Below are positions 12,201 through 24,400 of a stretch of 64,000 bases of DNA, piece after piece (the first letter of the stretch is position 1; each line of letters begins with the position of its first letter). Origin of the DNA: Eretmocerus hayati. Taxonomy: Eukaryota > Arthropoda > Insecta > Hymenoptera > Aphelinidae. Under the pieces are notes generated by a model. It was not told the origin of the DNA, did not search any database, and was given only the letters and a program-made list of their open reading frames with translations. The stretch spans positions 158,911,121 to 158,975,120 of the forward strand of contig CM056742.1 of the NCBI GenBank assembly GCA_029851415.1, given 5' to 3'. Made by a program: the position numbers and the translations under genes.

Positions 12201-15200
12201 CAGAACTTCACCCATAGAGTACTGTGGTCCATAGTTTTCAGGAGTCAGGAGAGCCTGAGCAGATCTGGCAGATTCGGCTAGCTCCTGGTTCTCATCATCT
12301 TGAAGACGAGACAGAGAATCAATGATAGATTTCACTGCAGAATTCACCTGTTTGTTGCTATCGAAGTTGGTGTGTTCAGCAATCCTGTGAACCATACTTG
12401 GGGATGGCTTAGCTTTCATCAACAGGTAGACAGCAGCAGTACGAATTTCGTAGCTATCTTCGTTGTTAATGTAGATTTTGAAAAGAACCGATCTGGCAAT
12501 TTTTGGAAAAACTTCTGCAAGTTTATCTAGACTGAGGACCATGACGAGACGTTGATGAAGGGAAATTGGTTTTTTTCCTTCTAGGTAAGGCTCATAAATT
12601 GCAAGCATTCGTGGATGAGCAATCTTTCCAATTGCTGTGGAGTAAAGCTGAACTTTTCGAGTGTTGGCCTCTTCAATAGCTGATTCCAGTTCACTCATTA
12701 GTTTTGGAAGATAAATTGTGTGCAGATCTTTGTTGTTCTTTGAGAACAGTCTGCCAAAGATGTTTAGCGGATATCTTTTTCGAGCAGCTCGTCTATCGAC
12801 GATGACTTGACGTGCCAGATCAGAGAATGCGAAAATAGCTGCCTCGCGAACTGCTTCCTCATCTTTTGGTATATCCATGGCCATGTCCTGGTGTGAGGAA
12901 TAGAATCTCCGTTAAAAATGCATCATGACTAAGTGCATGAGACTAACAAGGGACGGGGGGGGGGGGGCAGGTGTCAGGATCACCAATCTTGTCTCAATTT
13001 TTTTCACGGTTTGTATTACCTAGGATATGAAGAATTCAGAGTAACTCTGTCAAATGGGTCTCCTGTCCAAAGATACAGGCACTGAGATTATCATTGCTCA
13101 TATGGGCCCATCTTAACGAGTTATAGGTATAGATGTATTAGAAATGCTAATGTTCTTGGCTGCAGCTCTGAACAAAAGGCTCATTTGACAGAATTACTCT
13201 GGGCTCTTCATATACCGGGTGATACAAAACTGTAAAAAAATTTTGGACAAGATTGGCGATCCGAACACCTGGTCCTCCCCTTGTCAGTGGGTCTCTAATG
13301 CAGGTGCAAATAATTCCATTTATTCTACTTGCTCAGATTGCAAGGGTAACATGCAACGTTTCAGTTAATATAGTACAACCCTCTTCAGGACAAGGTAATT
13401 TCGAGTTTCTTGTGCTGAGAGATCAAACAGTTGGTTTTTCCAAAGAACCTTGGTGTTCATGCGAATGTTTTGTCTCAGCTTCGCGAGTCTCACATTTATC
13501 TTTGGTCTGGAAAGTTCATTCGGAGTTACCAGATCTCAGCTCTGAATTAATGGAAGATGGGACTGTATCACGATCGTCATGGTGTTGTGTCAATCCATCC
13601 CACTGGGTCCATATGTTCTAAAACGACAACATTCCCAACGATTTCAGAAGTCTTAAAAACAAATCATCTCTATGATCTCCCAGCATTAAGAACTCAATAG
13701 GCTATCAATGATCCCCCAAGGAAAAACTGTATACTTTTAGACGCGCTCCCTCCCCCGCTCCATTGAGACTTTTCTGGAAAGATCAAGAATAGACCCGTAA
13801 CCATGAAGGGGGTTGATAACAATAACCAATCGTTGTTCGGTGCATCAAAAATTTTAGCAGAAGAAAAATGAAATCATTGGAATAAATATCCAAACACCTT
13901 GTGATCATATCATCTATAACAATGAGTCTACAATACTTACATAAAGAGTTCTCATGTACTCGGGAGTAGGCGTGCGTGCAGATTTGGCTACAGTATTGAT
14001 AACATTGACGGCCTCACCGTCTTTGATTTGTTTATTTTCAATCAGATATTTGATATTGAGAAGAGCGGGACCAGTTCCAGCTTCAGCTAATGCATCTCTA
14101 ACAGCAATCCAAGTATTTCTACGAACTCTGCGATTGACATCACTTTGTTTCAACTGATTTGCCGTGGGGTGCTGCTCGTAAAGTTCACGTCGTACTTCAG
14201 CAATTTGTTCTCTATCCAAGATACGGATCAACCTGATGAGGATAGTGAACTTTTCCAAAGTTTTTTCGTCAGGTATTGTGTCAGCTCTTTCCAATTCCTG
14301 CCCAATTTGCTGTGCCAGTGATCTTGCATGTTTAACAGCATCGACTTTATTATCGATCTTTATTGATTTTCCTCTGTTGCCGATGTATAATGGAAGGAAG
14401 GGATTGTGAGCTGGCTGTTCAATCTTAGGTTTTTGTTGCAAATACTCATGATTATCGGTTCTAGCTTCGGATGATTCAGAGCTCGAACCAGTGTTATCAG
14501 TGGACTCGTCAGAATCTGTTTCATCATTTCTCCTCTGATTCTTGTTATTTCTGTGGTCATCAGTACTTCTTGGTCGCCACGATGTAGTCATGTCAAACGG
14601 GTTATCGTAATTGTAGACTAAGTTGCCCGTTGCACGTGCATCAGTTACAGATGGTATTTGATCAGATATATCTTTTACTTCGGAGATGGTTAAGTTCATA
14701 CTACTGAAAACCACTCCTTGCTGGTTTTCCATGGAATCATCACCACTATGGATGATTTTGTTGGTGGTCAAAGAGGATTGAATGGTATACCTCTTCACAT
14801 CTCCTGAGATCACAATGCGGCCGGAAGTACTTCTCTGAGTCGAGAAAAAACGAATGATGTTTAGAAGTTTTTCAGAATGAAGTGAATCTAGTGGAGCTGA
14901 ATCTTGCTATGCCAAGATTCACTTGAATTTACAATCTTCTACTCATGAATTGAATAAGAATATTTGTAATGGAACCAAATATTTTTTGCATAATTTCAAT
15001 GACCACTGAGACGAAACTCGAATAATATGAACTGTTTATTACATAGATCAAGAATGAAAAAAATCTATTAGCCACTCACTGATCTGCTGAGATATCTAAA
15101 AGTTACAAGTACACGAATATGTTCTGTCGTACGAATTATTATCAATCACTCCAAATGAAAACCACGGATAAAATTTGAGACTAGTAGGTGATCATTTAAG

Positions 15201-16378
15201 AGCGCAGTTTGCGAATCAAAAAAGAAATTTATCTCAACTCACCAGCAAATATTTTCCATTGTAGTTATTGCCTGGCTCCCAGTTATTCTCTCTGTTGATA
15301 CCAAAGTTGTAGCTGATTCTCTGATCACAATTGCTATAATTCTTAATCTTGCTGACCAGAAGTAAGCCACCCTCGTTTAGCAATTCTGGAAGCGGTACCA
15401 ATTCCGGTTTGCTTTGAATCAAGCGCGAGGTCACGGGAGAAATATTGTAAATAACTTCACACTTTCCACTAATTGAGTCTTCCATCACCTTGTGGCTCTC
15501 GTATGAGGTTTTGTCTGTCGATTTTTCTTTCCCTTCAGACTTCAATTTATTTTCACCCTGTGCGTCTACTTGGAGTCCGCTAATAATACTCTTAATCACG
15601 TTCAATTCCCAGGTTGGTATATGCTTGTTCACCACAAGATCTTTCACCACACCATTTTTCACTTTGATCTCTATTGGCTTATTACTGAGAGGTAGATCTC
15701 GTGTTTGCATTTGACTTTCAGGAATTTCAGCTTCCCAGCCTTTGTCTAAACGTGTGTGAATCTGCGCATATTTTGCATGCGAGATCGTTGCCCTCAGTGT
15801 GTTTCCACCATGCACTTGTAGCTTTAAATCAGCATCTATCAAAATACCAGCGTATTGATTCGATTGCTGGTTTACGGCGGCCATTGTGCGACTTTTGACT
15901 TTGTATAAATACTGCTTGCCATCTTCCCAACCACCATGTTGCGATGCAACAGCCGCTCCTGCTAAAATTTGACAAGAAATATTCCTCACTATTATATGTG
16001 TAAAGGAATATCATTGGTTCTGGGGTCAACCACGGTCCAATAGTTAATCGCAAAATTCGAATCTAAGATACTGTCCCAAAAGAAAACAATATGTTTGTTT
16101 GAGTGTTGTCGAATGAGCCATTAACAATGCACAACAATTTGAGCCTGAGGTGTACCGCTCTTCGATGGATCACAAAAATCCATAACAATGAGTGACGAGA
16201 CGAGTGATAACCCATGAACAAACTTTCATAAAAATTACTTCGAAATCACTACCTGTCTCAGAAATCCGACCCTCGGCGCAACTACTTATCGCAAATTTCC
16301 ACATGGAGAAAAATTTTCTCTTAGAGTAATTAAAATGAACTCACCAAGGAGCAGCCACAGCGCGGCCGACCACAACAT
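8679..16378 (-). CDS. Vg: Vitellogenin, complete seven-exon gene
   Basis: Yolk-protein precursor and lipid carrier of the large lipid transfer protein family; in insects it is secreted from the fat body into hemolymph and taken up by oocytes. CDS exons: 16378-16345, 15958-15243, 14834-13941, 12887-11819, 11742-10087, 10013-9580, 9239-8679. They sum to 5,364 nt, giving 1,787 residues plus TGA. Every intron is GT-AG and phases agree across all junctions. Visible parts: a hydrophobic signal peptide (about residues 1-17), the lipoprotein N-terminal domain, a Ser/Asp-rich linker (about 335-380), the helical and DUF1943 regions, and a VWFD domain from about 1457. A DGFR motif (1594-1597) precedes GLCG (1612-1615) by the family's usual spacing. 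Length and exon number match honeybee vitellogenin (about 1,770 residues, seven exons). No frameshift or internal stop. Direct evidence for structure; identity from known family features. Confidence 0.97.
9580..10013 (-). CDS. Vg: Vitellogenin exon 6 (VWFD domain, first half)
   Basis: Begins (G)ICSIDKTEINTFDNHRYPI after the acceptor TTCTAG, the usual opening of a von Willebrand type D domain. It continues CWHVVMTPYPI and VSVLTRDNENGQKELKI. It ends YDGFRARVT|GTACGT in phase 0 and supplies the DGFR motif that lies upstream of GLCG. Confidence 0.95.
10087..11742 (-). CDS. Vg: Vitellogenin exon 5 (DUF1943 and lipid-cavity region)
   Basis: Largest exon, 1,656 nt. It begins FEQVIENMKKGEGYEE and includes SFPTDTGFPFYFTYN, KRIGFVTPFE, AGIDKSVQIHLPIHTELDIN and REAGKDITSGTAIAID, all recognisable vitellogenin signatures. 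It ends GATG|GTGAGT in phase 1. The last residues are acidic (ESLLEDERDSELDG), just before the VWFD domain. Confidence 0.96.
11819..12887 (-). CDS. Vg: Vitellogenin exon 4 (helical domain)
   Basis: Begins DMAMDIPKDEEAVREAA. It contains YPLNIFGRLFSKNN, IFAFSDLARQ, EPYLEGKKPISLHQRLV and NSAVKSIIDSL, typical of the alpha-helical lipovitellin region. The donor is AAAAC|GTAAGT, ending in phase 1. The acceptor is ACACCAG at 12888. Confidence 0.95.
12942..13288. mobile_element. 340-bp palindromic MITE, copy in vitellogenin intron 3
   Basis: Nearly the whole 347 bp is one inverted repeat. The left end ACTAACAAGGGACG... pairs with the right end ...CTCCCCTTGTCAGT, and matching continues inward past GAAGAATTCAGAGTAA and CTGTCAAATGG. 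The centre carries GCTCATATGGGCCCAT and AATGCTAATGTTCTTGGCTG, shared with the 3.8- and 5.0-kb copies. A run of 13-14 G sits in the left arm (about 12955-12967). Confidence 0.8.
13941..14834 (-). CDS. Vg: Vitellogenin exon 3 (N domain end, serine-rich linker, helical start)
   Basis: Begins RSTSGRIVISGDVKRYTIQ after the acceptor CTCAG and ends RTLY|GTAAGT; 298 codons, phase 0 at both ends. The stretch around residues 335-380 is rich in Ser, Asp, Glu, Asn and Arg. It corresponds to the flexible, often phosphorylated and cleaved linker of insect vitellogenins. I see no clear RXXR furin site in it, only an isolated RR pair. Confidence 0.95.
15243..15958 (-). CDS. Vg: Vitellogenin exon 2 (N-terminal lipid-transfer domain)
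   Basis: Continues from exon 1 in phase 1, completing GAAVASQHGGW, and carries the start of the vitellogenin N domain. Recognisable family strings are QYAGILIDADL, LPLSNKPIEI, NVIKSIISGLQVD and NCDQRISYNFG. It ends LL|GTGAGT in phase 0. The acceptor is a tandem TAGCAG, so an isoform with one extra alanine, starting at 15961, is possible. Confidence 0.95.
16345..16378 (-). CDS. Vg: Vitellogenin exon 1 (start codon and signal peptide)
   Basis: Encodes MLWSAALWLLL plus one base of the next codon, the core of the signal peptide. The donor reads CTTG|GTGAGT. The ATG lies about 55-60 bases downstream of a TATA box, and no competing in-frame ATG is seen between them, so this start is well supported. 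Confidence 0.93.
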
Positions 16379-16432
16379 CTCGTTGCTCGTCAAAGATCGT
16401 CGTGAAATGTCGAATATCGTCCAAGTAAACAT

Positions 16433-16441
16433 CTATTTATA
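16433..16441 (-). promoter_or_regulatory. TATA box of the vitellogenin promoter
   Basis: Minus strand reads TATAAATAG, 55-63 bases upstream of the ATG. With transcription starting about 25-30 bases downstream, the 5' UTR would be about 25-35 nt, as expected for a strongly expressed insect storage-protein gene. No hormone response element was confirmed. Confidence 0.75.
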
Positions 16442-17997
16442 AGAGATGATATTGGAAACTGGGAGATGATGCGATTACTATCTTGACAGCAGAGTCAGCG
16501 AATTAATCGGGGTAACTTCTCTCAAGCACTATCATCAAAAGTGTGTGAGAATCCTACTCGTGCGAGTTCTTCAAAAACTTACAAAAATGGTAGTGCCCGA
16601 TTCACTCATATAATCATATTTTGGAACTCTGATTCATGCAATATCAAAATAAAAAGTCAATCTGTTTCAGTCAGTCGATAGAAGTTCAAGTTATCTAGCT
16701 CGCACAGTGATTTAAAAAGTTGCAACTCTGTATGCAGAATTCATCATCATCTCAATTTTTATGTCTGTATCGTGCATACATGATAATATTTTTTTGTATC
16801 CAAAGATTAAAACGAGGCAAGTGATGAAGCTCGTTATCATCATTGATGATGTTTGATTCTAGTTCGTAGTTTCTAGAATATAATATGTGAGCTAAAATAG
16901 CAAACACTGTAGAGGATTTTCAATTCAAACTGATTTATTGTTAATAGAACTGAAAATTCATTCCATTTTTCGTGCGGTACGGTTGATTAGGAGTTGTGGA
17001 ACGTTCATTCTTGGACTCGTGAGTTGTGGAAAATTCATTCTTGAAAGAAATCTCATACAGCCTATCAGGCGAAGTTTGATTTTGCGTATAATTTAGACAT
17101 TTCTTCGTGATTGAAAAGACGTCTTAGTGACAATGCAATTCTAAAATGATATCTGTCTCTTGATACAATGGTTTTGTAATTTTGCGAACACATCGTACGC
17201 CATCGAAAATTCTTTATGTTGTGTACGACAAGACAAAGTGAACATTTTTCCGTTTACTTCTCGGGGCAATCATCGATATTTCAAATGCTTATGATTCGTA
17301 AACTCTCAGTTCCGCGCACTGATTCGGAAAATTACGCATTCTGCTAAGCATGAAAATTTGTAGCCTTCGTCTTCCCTCTCCCTCCTCTTCTGAATTATTT
17401 CCATAGGTCTTCGTAGAACTTTATGATCTTAAAAAAAATTCATACACGATTATATCCATGGAAATCTACTCCCTCGCAGTATCGAAATCGAAACGCACAT
17501 AGTTCTACGAGGCTATCACATACCAATTTCTTACCCAGCTAAAAGAAAAACCTAATCCAAGAGAAGAGGAAGAAAATTATTCTTTTCCGTACAAAATGAT
17601 GTGAAAATCTTGATTTCTTAGAACTGGCTATGATGCGAGGTGATGTCATCGAGAGAGAACATTTTTTCAGAAAAAGTTTTGATCTTGAGCGTTATCGATT
17701 CTCCCATGATTGTGACGACTTGGCTGAGATACTAAGTTCTGTGTTTGAAGTGTGTGTGATTACTGAGTAGTCTGATAATTATTTGCTTTAAAGGCAACCA
17801 ATAATTACATCATATGAGTCTGGCACGTGTAATTGATGGGGTGAACTCGCGAAATAGTATTTCCCTGAAATATTAAAATATGTTTACGTATACTTCCTAA
17901 AAGCTTGAAAGATTTTTTTAACTTTTCATGCGATAAAAATAGTCAGTTCTGATTTGTTCCAGTAATAGAAACGATATCTATCAATCCGTGAGATGTA
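16442..17997. other. Upstream flank of vitellogenin
   Basis: AT-rich region expected to hold vitellogenin control elements. I see no certain regulatory motif, no tandem repeat and no gene. Confidence 0.4.
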
Positions 17998-18419
17998 CCC
18001 TAGTAAAAATAAGTGCCTCATGATCATATATGAACATGTTCCCGATCGGACTGTGGCCATACAAGACCACCTATGACCATGAGGCCGGAGTCATAGGTCG
18101 TCATTGGTCTCCATACTCGATCCTAGGAATTCATGTTGGAGATGAAGCACTTCATTGCCAACTCGAGATCTTTCTGAATCCGAAGCTTCGAAATAAGCGC
18201 GCTTGGGGCTCCAACTGCTAGGCCTCTATCCGATATTGAAAATGTCATGTACAACCACTTGATTACAATACCCTGCGGTCATATACGAGTTTGGCTTTGT
18301 GTACCTATGACTAACCATGGAGACATAATATTTTCTGAGGTCATAGATGGTCATAGGTGACCACAATTCGGCTGGGAACATGTTCATATATGATCATGAG
18401 GCACTTATTTTTACTAGGG
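17998..18419. mobile_element. 422-bp TIR element with TA target duplication
   Basis: Terminal inverted repeats start CCCTAGTAAAAATAAGTGCC and stay nearly perfect for about 48 bp, then continue imperfectly to about 110 bp (GACCACCTATGACCAT against its complement). TA dinucleotides lie at 17996-17997 and 18420-18421. Non-coding. The TA duplication is consistent with a Tc1/mariner-type MITE. Confidence 0.75.
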
Positions 18420-18423
18420 TACC

Positions 18424-21400
18424 TACGAAAAAGAGATAATGGCTTCCATCTCATTGAAATATTCCGATGGCCTACATTGAGAAAAATAGAGATGAAAATA
18501 CCAGACCTGAACGATCCACGTCATGTCAAAAATAAGTTTTATATTCACAGTTTTTCTATGAAATCTGAACAAATGATGATCATGCACCACATTGGGTGAT
18601 ACAAGAGTAAACTACCGGTGTGATTTCAAGTGGGCCTTGTTCTCTTCAATTTTTAAACAACTGGCGTTGACCAGTCTACTCGACTGATAAGTGAATTCCT
18701 GATATCGCTAGGAGTTTCCTCCAATTCTGATTTTGGGAACAAAACCTCTGATCAATTTAACAAAAATTCATGTGATCACTAAGATTCCCATAGCTTCTCA
18801 AGAAAATTGAACTTCTGTGTGCAACTGTCGATCTGGCAGATTTTGAGCAAAAAAAATGATACAGTTATGTGACATAATGTGACCTCTGCTATACCCTATC
18901 CCTACCACATCCAATTGTGGAAACTGTAGAAAAAAACATCATTATTTCGGGTTTCTCTGAAACAATGGAGTCAAGTATGTGAAGCTTGAACTATGAAATA
19001 GTTATCTGTCGGTATGAAATTTTCAAAAATAGAACCACGTTTCACTTATTGTAAACTTTGTTTTGACTCATTTTGATTCATAAGAATTCATGAGAACATA
19101 GGAATAGATGCATTTAACGCATTTTCTCATTAACTCAGATGAAATCATTTCTTGAATGATCGTTTAATCACAATCGTAGAATTGCAAAATAGATCTAACG
19201 AAATCCATGGAGTCATAATTCAGCCCAAAGAAAGGCAGAGATTCCAGCAAGCATTTAAGCATCATGAATCTTCCATCTTCCACCGCTCTCATTTTTCATG
19301 TGCATAATCATCTCGATCACGACTCGAGAAAGGCAGAAATAACTCTCGACAATATTACCTTCAGAAATATTCCAAACCACTCACTTTTACGGTCAAATAC
19401 AGACCACGATATGTATACTCCACTCAAAGATAAAGCATCAGCATACCCTACCCTATATCCACTGGACTATATTCCAAACTTAAACTACAGAATGAGAAAG
19501 AGAGAAAGCTGTGGATGCGTCCGCTCGTTATCGAAGTGCTCGAGGCTTGCCACGACCCATAGAACGAGCCTCTTTGGTAGTACATCCCCGCATAGTACGA
19601 AATGAGGCATTTTCCTCTTGGGGTAGTGAGTCTGGGCGAAGCGCTCGTAAACCCGGCTTTATGATGTTAATTACAAGAAGAGCGCAGTAAATCCGACTGG
19701 TGAGAAAATATATACACAAACTGTGGCTGGCTAACCATCAACGAAAGAATGAGGTGCTTCGTACATACTTACGTGGATATATGGAATGAGCAAAGCCGAT
19801 GACGAGCTTCTGCTTGGATGTACGAAAACGAGCACACGTATGCTTTAGAGGTCTGATGGCGAACGTGTTAGGGTCATTGTGGCGAGTTTTACCCTGATTG
19901 AGAGCCCTTCACTTAGAGTGACTTGGTCGTAATAGTAAATCTGGCAAAGAGAAATTTCGTTCGTGCTTTTGAAATTTTTCTTGAAAGTTGGATCCTGAGG
20001 GCCTCGTGAGAGTAGCGGTGCTTGCGGAAATTCCTCGCACACCTCGATGAACTTTTGACATAATCGTGGATTGGCTAAAATCCGTAAAAAAAGGACTGGT
20101 ATTTATACTGTTCAAAATTTTGAGAAATTTAATGTTTTATTTTATGCGAGTAAGCCAAATGGGCGTCACCAAATTTCATTATCTTTTATTGGATTTGGGT
20201 GTCTGACATGAGAGATAAAATCCATAGGACTGAGGCCGAGGGTCAAGAATCTCTCACGGATCACTCGAAATCCATCACTTAAAAATTCATGTGGAAAATT
20301 TTTGTCATCGGAAGTGAGCAGTAGCTCACTTTCCTGGCATCGATATATTATAAGGGTTTAAATGCTGACAGCAAAAATTGAAACCCTGTGAATTCGTTCT
20401 GTGGAATCGTACCAGAACATTTGAAATATGATGAAAAAGGCCAAATGCGAGTCGAATTGATTACTTTCGCCAATATTTTCGAAATCCTTTGCTAAAATTC
20501 GAGTGTTCAATTTTTGATTAGTGATTGAAAGACATTACGGCCTGGTTTAAACGGGTTTCATTTAAGATTCATCATGAATGAATCTAATCCTCACTCAAAT
20601 TTGATTAAAAAGAAGTTCCTATGGCTGGATTCGACCGTGTCAGCGTTAAGGCTAGTGAATAAAAGGTGCGGCTGGTCAAATCCCCTTGACTCATGTAATA
20701 TATCAAAATTTAAGAAATTTGTTTCTCGACACAGATCTCATTTCAATATGTAATTGAAAATTCATCTCTTCAGTGTCGATGTATGCGGTCATTTTGGCAG
20801 TCTATTTCAATATCTAGAATCTTCATTTTTTTATCAAACCAGACTTGAAAACGAAAACATATCAAATCGATAAGAAAATCCATTCATTTTATCGAATCCC
20901 TGGAATATTTTTCATACATATTCAAACGCCAGTCGAACACACATATACGAAAAGCCTGGTAGCAGTACCAGCTGGTACCCGGCCGTACAATAAAGTTTTG
21001 CAACGTATATTACGCCAGATTCTCACTCACCCGTCTACCTGATTGTAGATGCATTCTCTCGATGATGAAGGTAGTTTCCGACTTTGCGTACAGAGCCGTT
21101 GTTAACATCATTATTAATCTAGAGCTACCTATATATAATAGTAATTTGCGTACATAATATTTCTCATATCAAGCTCAACGATAATCCAGGATATTCCATG
21201 GAAATTGGAACAATGCAAGTTACAGATGCCTACCTATCGCAAGTATGCCGTACTGCCTAATCATTTCTAAATGCAAATGAGCAACCGCTCTCTCCATCAG
21301 CAACTCTCAAAATTCCCAAAATTTTAATAGCAAGCTCAATTTACATTCCAAATTATCCACAATTCAAAATTTCCATGATTCTCTCAACAATTCTAAATTT

Positions 21401-24400
21401 TTAACCCCCTCTCCAAAACCCTCATGATTTCAAGTTCTACCATCCAAAAAATAGCATCAATTCCAATCGAATAAATACGCCGCCACCCCTATCCAAACAG
21501 ATTCACCAGCATATCTTCGATATCTCTCTTACCCACACATCAATAGATATCCCAAAGACTAGTTCCTCATTCGAGTCATGTAAAATACGGGTTTCCACGC
21601 ATCGGGCGTGAAAATACGCTCTCCTTCTTCACTCGTATTATTATCGAAAGATGAAGGGAAAGAGAGTATGCATGGTTGAGACGTATTCTGCACAAGATAG
21701 AAAGTCACCACGGCGTTCTCTCCGGTCTGTCACGTATGCATATCTTGCGGGGGTCATCTATATATAAATATATATATGTATGACAGCCCCTTGGGAGGTC
21801 TGAGTGAGCCCCAGCCGACGTACGTGGTCAACGCTGCTCGAACTCTGTCGGCAAAGTTACGTAAAATAGTTAGCGCGACACTCCTCTACTCCGGGCATCG
21901 TCGACGTCGTGAGGTTCAACTCTGGACCTGGCCTGCCTTTTACAAGAGTTTATATCATGTGCATAGGGTTATATGTATATGTATAGGGGCCGGCAAGGGG
22001 CAAGCGTCATCTCCAGAACGAGCATCAGAGTGTACATGCATTCACCCACGCGTGTACATAAGGCTTTCTCTGGGACTACAGGACGCAGTCAGGCAGACTA
22101 GTACTGAGTATAGAAGCTTAGATGTGCAAAATGTACTTTTGCTTGGGTAAGCTCAACGACTGATGTTCTCTACTATTATACATATGCTGAAGGTATAGGA
22201 TTTTCCCTTGGCAGTAGAAGCTATATATGCTTTGAGATATTGCCCAGACGTGATCCAAGTGTTCCTCTGGGTGGTGGTTGTAGTCAGCGATGGTTGAAGT
22301 CGAATGACATTCTTCGAGGGAAATATCTGTAGAAAAGCTAATGGCTGAATGCAAATCACCATGATCAAATATTCTGAAGCTGATTATATGTGAACTCCGT
22401 TGTACAAAAAATTGTGAGATTTGTAAGATCATTTTCAAGTTCTTAAGAAGAGCTACAATACTCCACGAGAACTTTTGCATTATCATTATTTCCCGATAAA
22501 TTATCGACGATCGACTAGGATGGGGAAAATTTCCATTTTTTGAAGCCGATAAAAATCATGAACTTGGAAATGAAAAATTTGACAAAGGACATAAAATGGG
22601 AGCTTTTCTTCTCATACTTCAGATGCCCTTGAAGAAATTAGCTTCAAAGGCGTCGGATTTATCACTGTTCTAATGAAGGTATCCGTGTTCCAATCATTCC
22701 GACGGGTACTGTATGTTTTTACCGTAAATTTTATGGAAAAAGTTATCACAATCTTAGTTTTGTTCTGGAAGGTCTCAATTTACCTCTAATATTCAGAAAC
22801 TCATATCGAGGTACCTTTGTAACCCATAAATAGGGTTATGACGTTTCTGTGACATGGACATCTGTTCGCACTCGAGTGGGAGCTAGGTCATAACGAATGT
22901 CATCAAAAGTAGACACAAGACCTAAACCGGTTCTGCAATAGTCTTCAGATGTCTCAAGTGGACTGATTTTGTGGATAGGACTTGAGAATGTTCTCAACAT
23001 TAGGCCATAGTTTTCCAAGACGTTGGACGTTGCAAAGGCAGTCGACTTCGGTTGTTCTCACCGCATTCTGTACTTCCTAGGAAATCTTACAATCAGTACG
23101 CACAGTACGCAGTTTCTCCGTTTGTTCAACTCCGCTGAGCAAAAGGAGAAAGATGGTTTGGCTGTGAAACCGGGCGAAAAAGTGACGTGCAGGAGAAACT
23201 GTTGTCGTGCCATACGGGGCTGACTCGTCCTGATCGTCTTACCGATTGATAATGCACCTAGTATATCCGCCTGACCCGATTACGTTCTAGGCTGTTCTAG
23301 GCTGGAGGCAAAAATCATCACCGAAAAGCACCCGGTTATTTGTTCGTATCCAGCCACTACCGTTACCGTTGCTACTACTGGTATAATCATGTACACCTAC
23401 TTTTAGGGTCAGAACAGTGTTGTAAGAATCTATGTCAATGCCAATGTCACTACGGATTAGTAAAAGCCTGACGTCAATTGAATACTCCATTCGTAACTTC
23501 TATAAATATTCTATATCAATATTCACTATTTCTATATCAATATTCAATATGACCACGATATTTTGTACAAAACATACAAGCACAAGTGTAGAGCATGGGT
23601 ATAACCTCCAAAGCTTGTCAGAGATATTGAGTTCTGCTTGTATAGCTTGACGTGGCAGAACCGATTATCCTCAGCAAGATGACGTTCCAAGGCATCAAGC
23701 AGCAGGAGCCGAATTGGGACCCGATCGTATTCCTGTCGAAAGTGCTATGATCGAGATGCGAGGGCACATTGAGTTGAAGAAAAATAACTCGATCAGAAAT
23801 ACCACGCAACAGCCTTAAGTGTGTTGGCCTTCGATCCTAACAGAAAATGATTTGAACGTATCGCATTGATTTGTGAATGAGGAAGGCTTCTAGGTAGCGA
23901 GAGAATTCGAACATTGAATTATCACCCCATCCAGACTTCCTGCTTCCTAGAAACCCCTTAGTTATTGTGCAACAGCACATGAATCTTTTAACAAACGATT
24001 TTTCAGTAAACATCCATAAAGATCATTTTATCCCATGAAAGCCTTTTGAAAAACCTCATAGCTGCGTAATGAAAGCGAAGATCGAAGTGGAAATCATACA
24101 ATAAATATCATCAGAAATGCACTCATTCATTGCGCGGCCCCTGTACAGTGTCCGGAGTTTGAAGGTCATTGAACGGGTGCTGCCTATATCCGAGTCGTGA
24201 GATTTAGACACTTTTATTGTGAAGGCGGTCATCTGCGGCCCTCCCTAGTTCTTCCATATATCTGAGAGATATTCTTGTATCCCAAGGAGTTACACTGTGT
24301 AAATCGTCTAGCAGGCCTTCCGCACACAAGGGTATAACTTTGATTTCTGCCCTCCAGAAAACGTATTAAATAATGCACGAATTTCTTCAGTATTATACAA

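Noticed and set aside
13253..13621. 122-codon plus-strand open frame inside vitellogenin intron 3
   Set aside because: Overlaps the right end of the palindromic MITE, lies antisense to the gene and shows no family resemblance.
19528..19719. 63-codon minus-strand open frame with a moderately ordered look (KPGLRALRPDSLPQEE)
   Set aside because: No family recognised and no supporting splice sites or neighbours; left uncalled.
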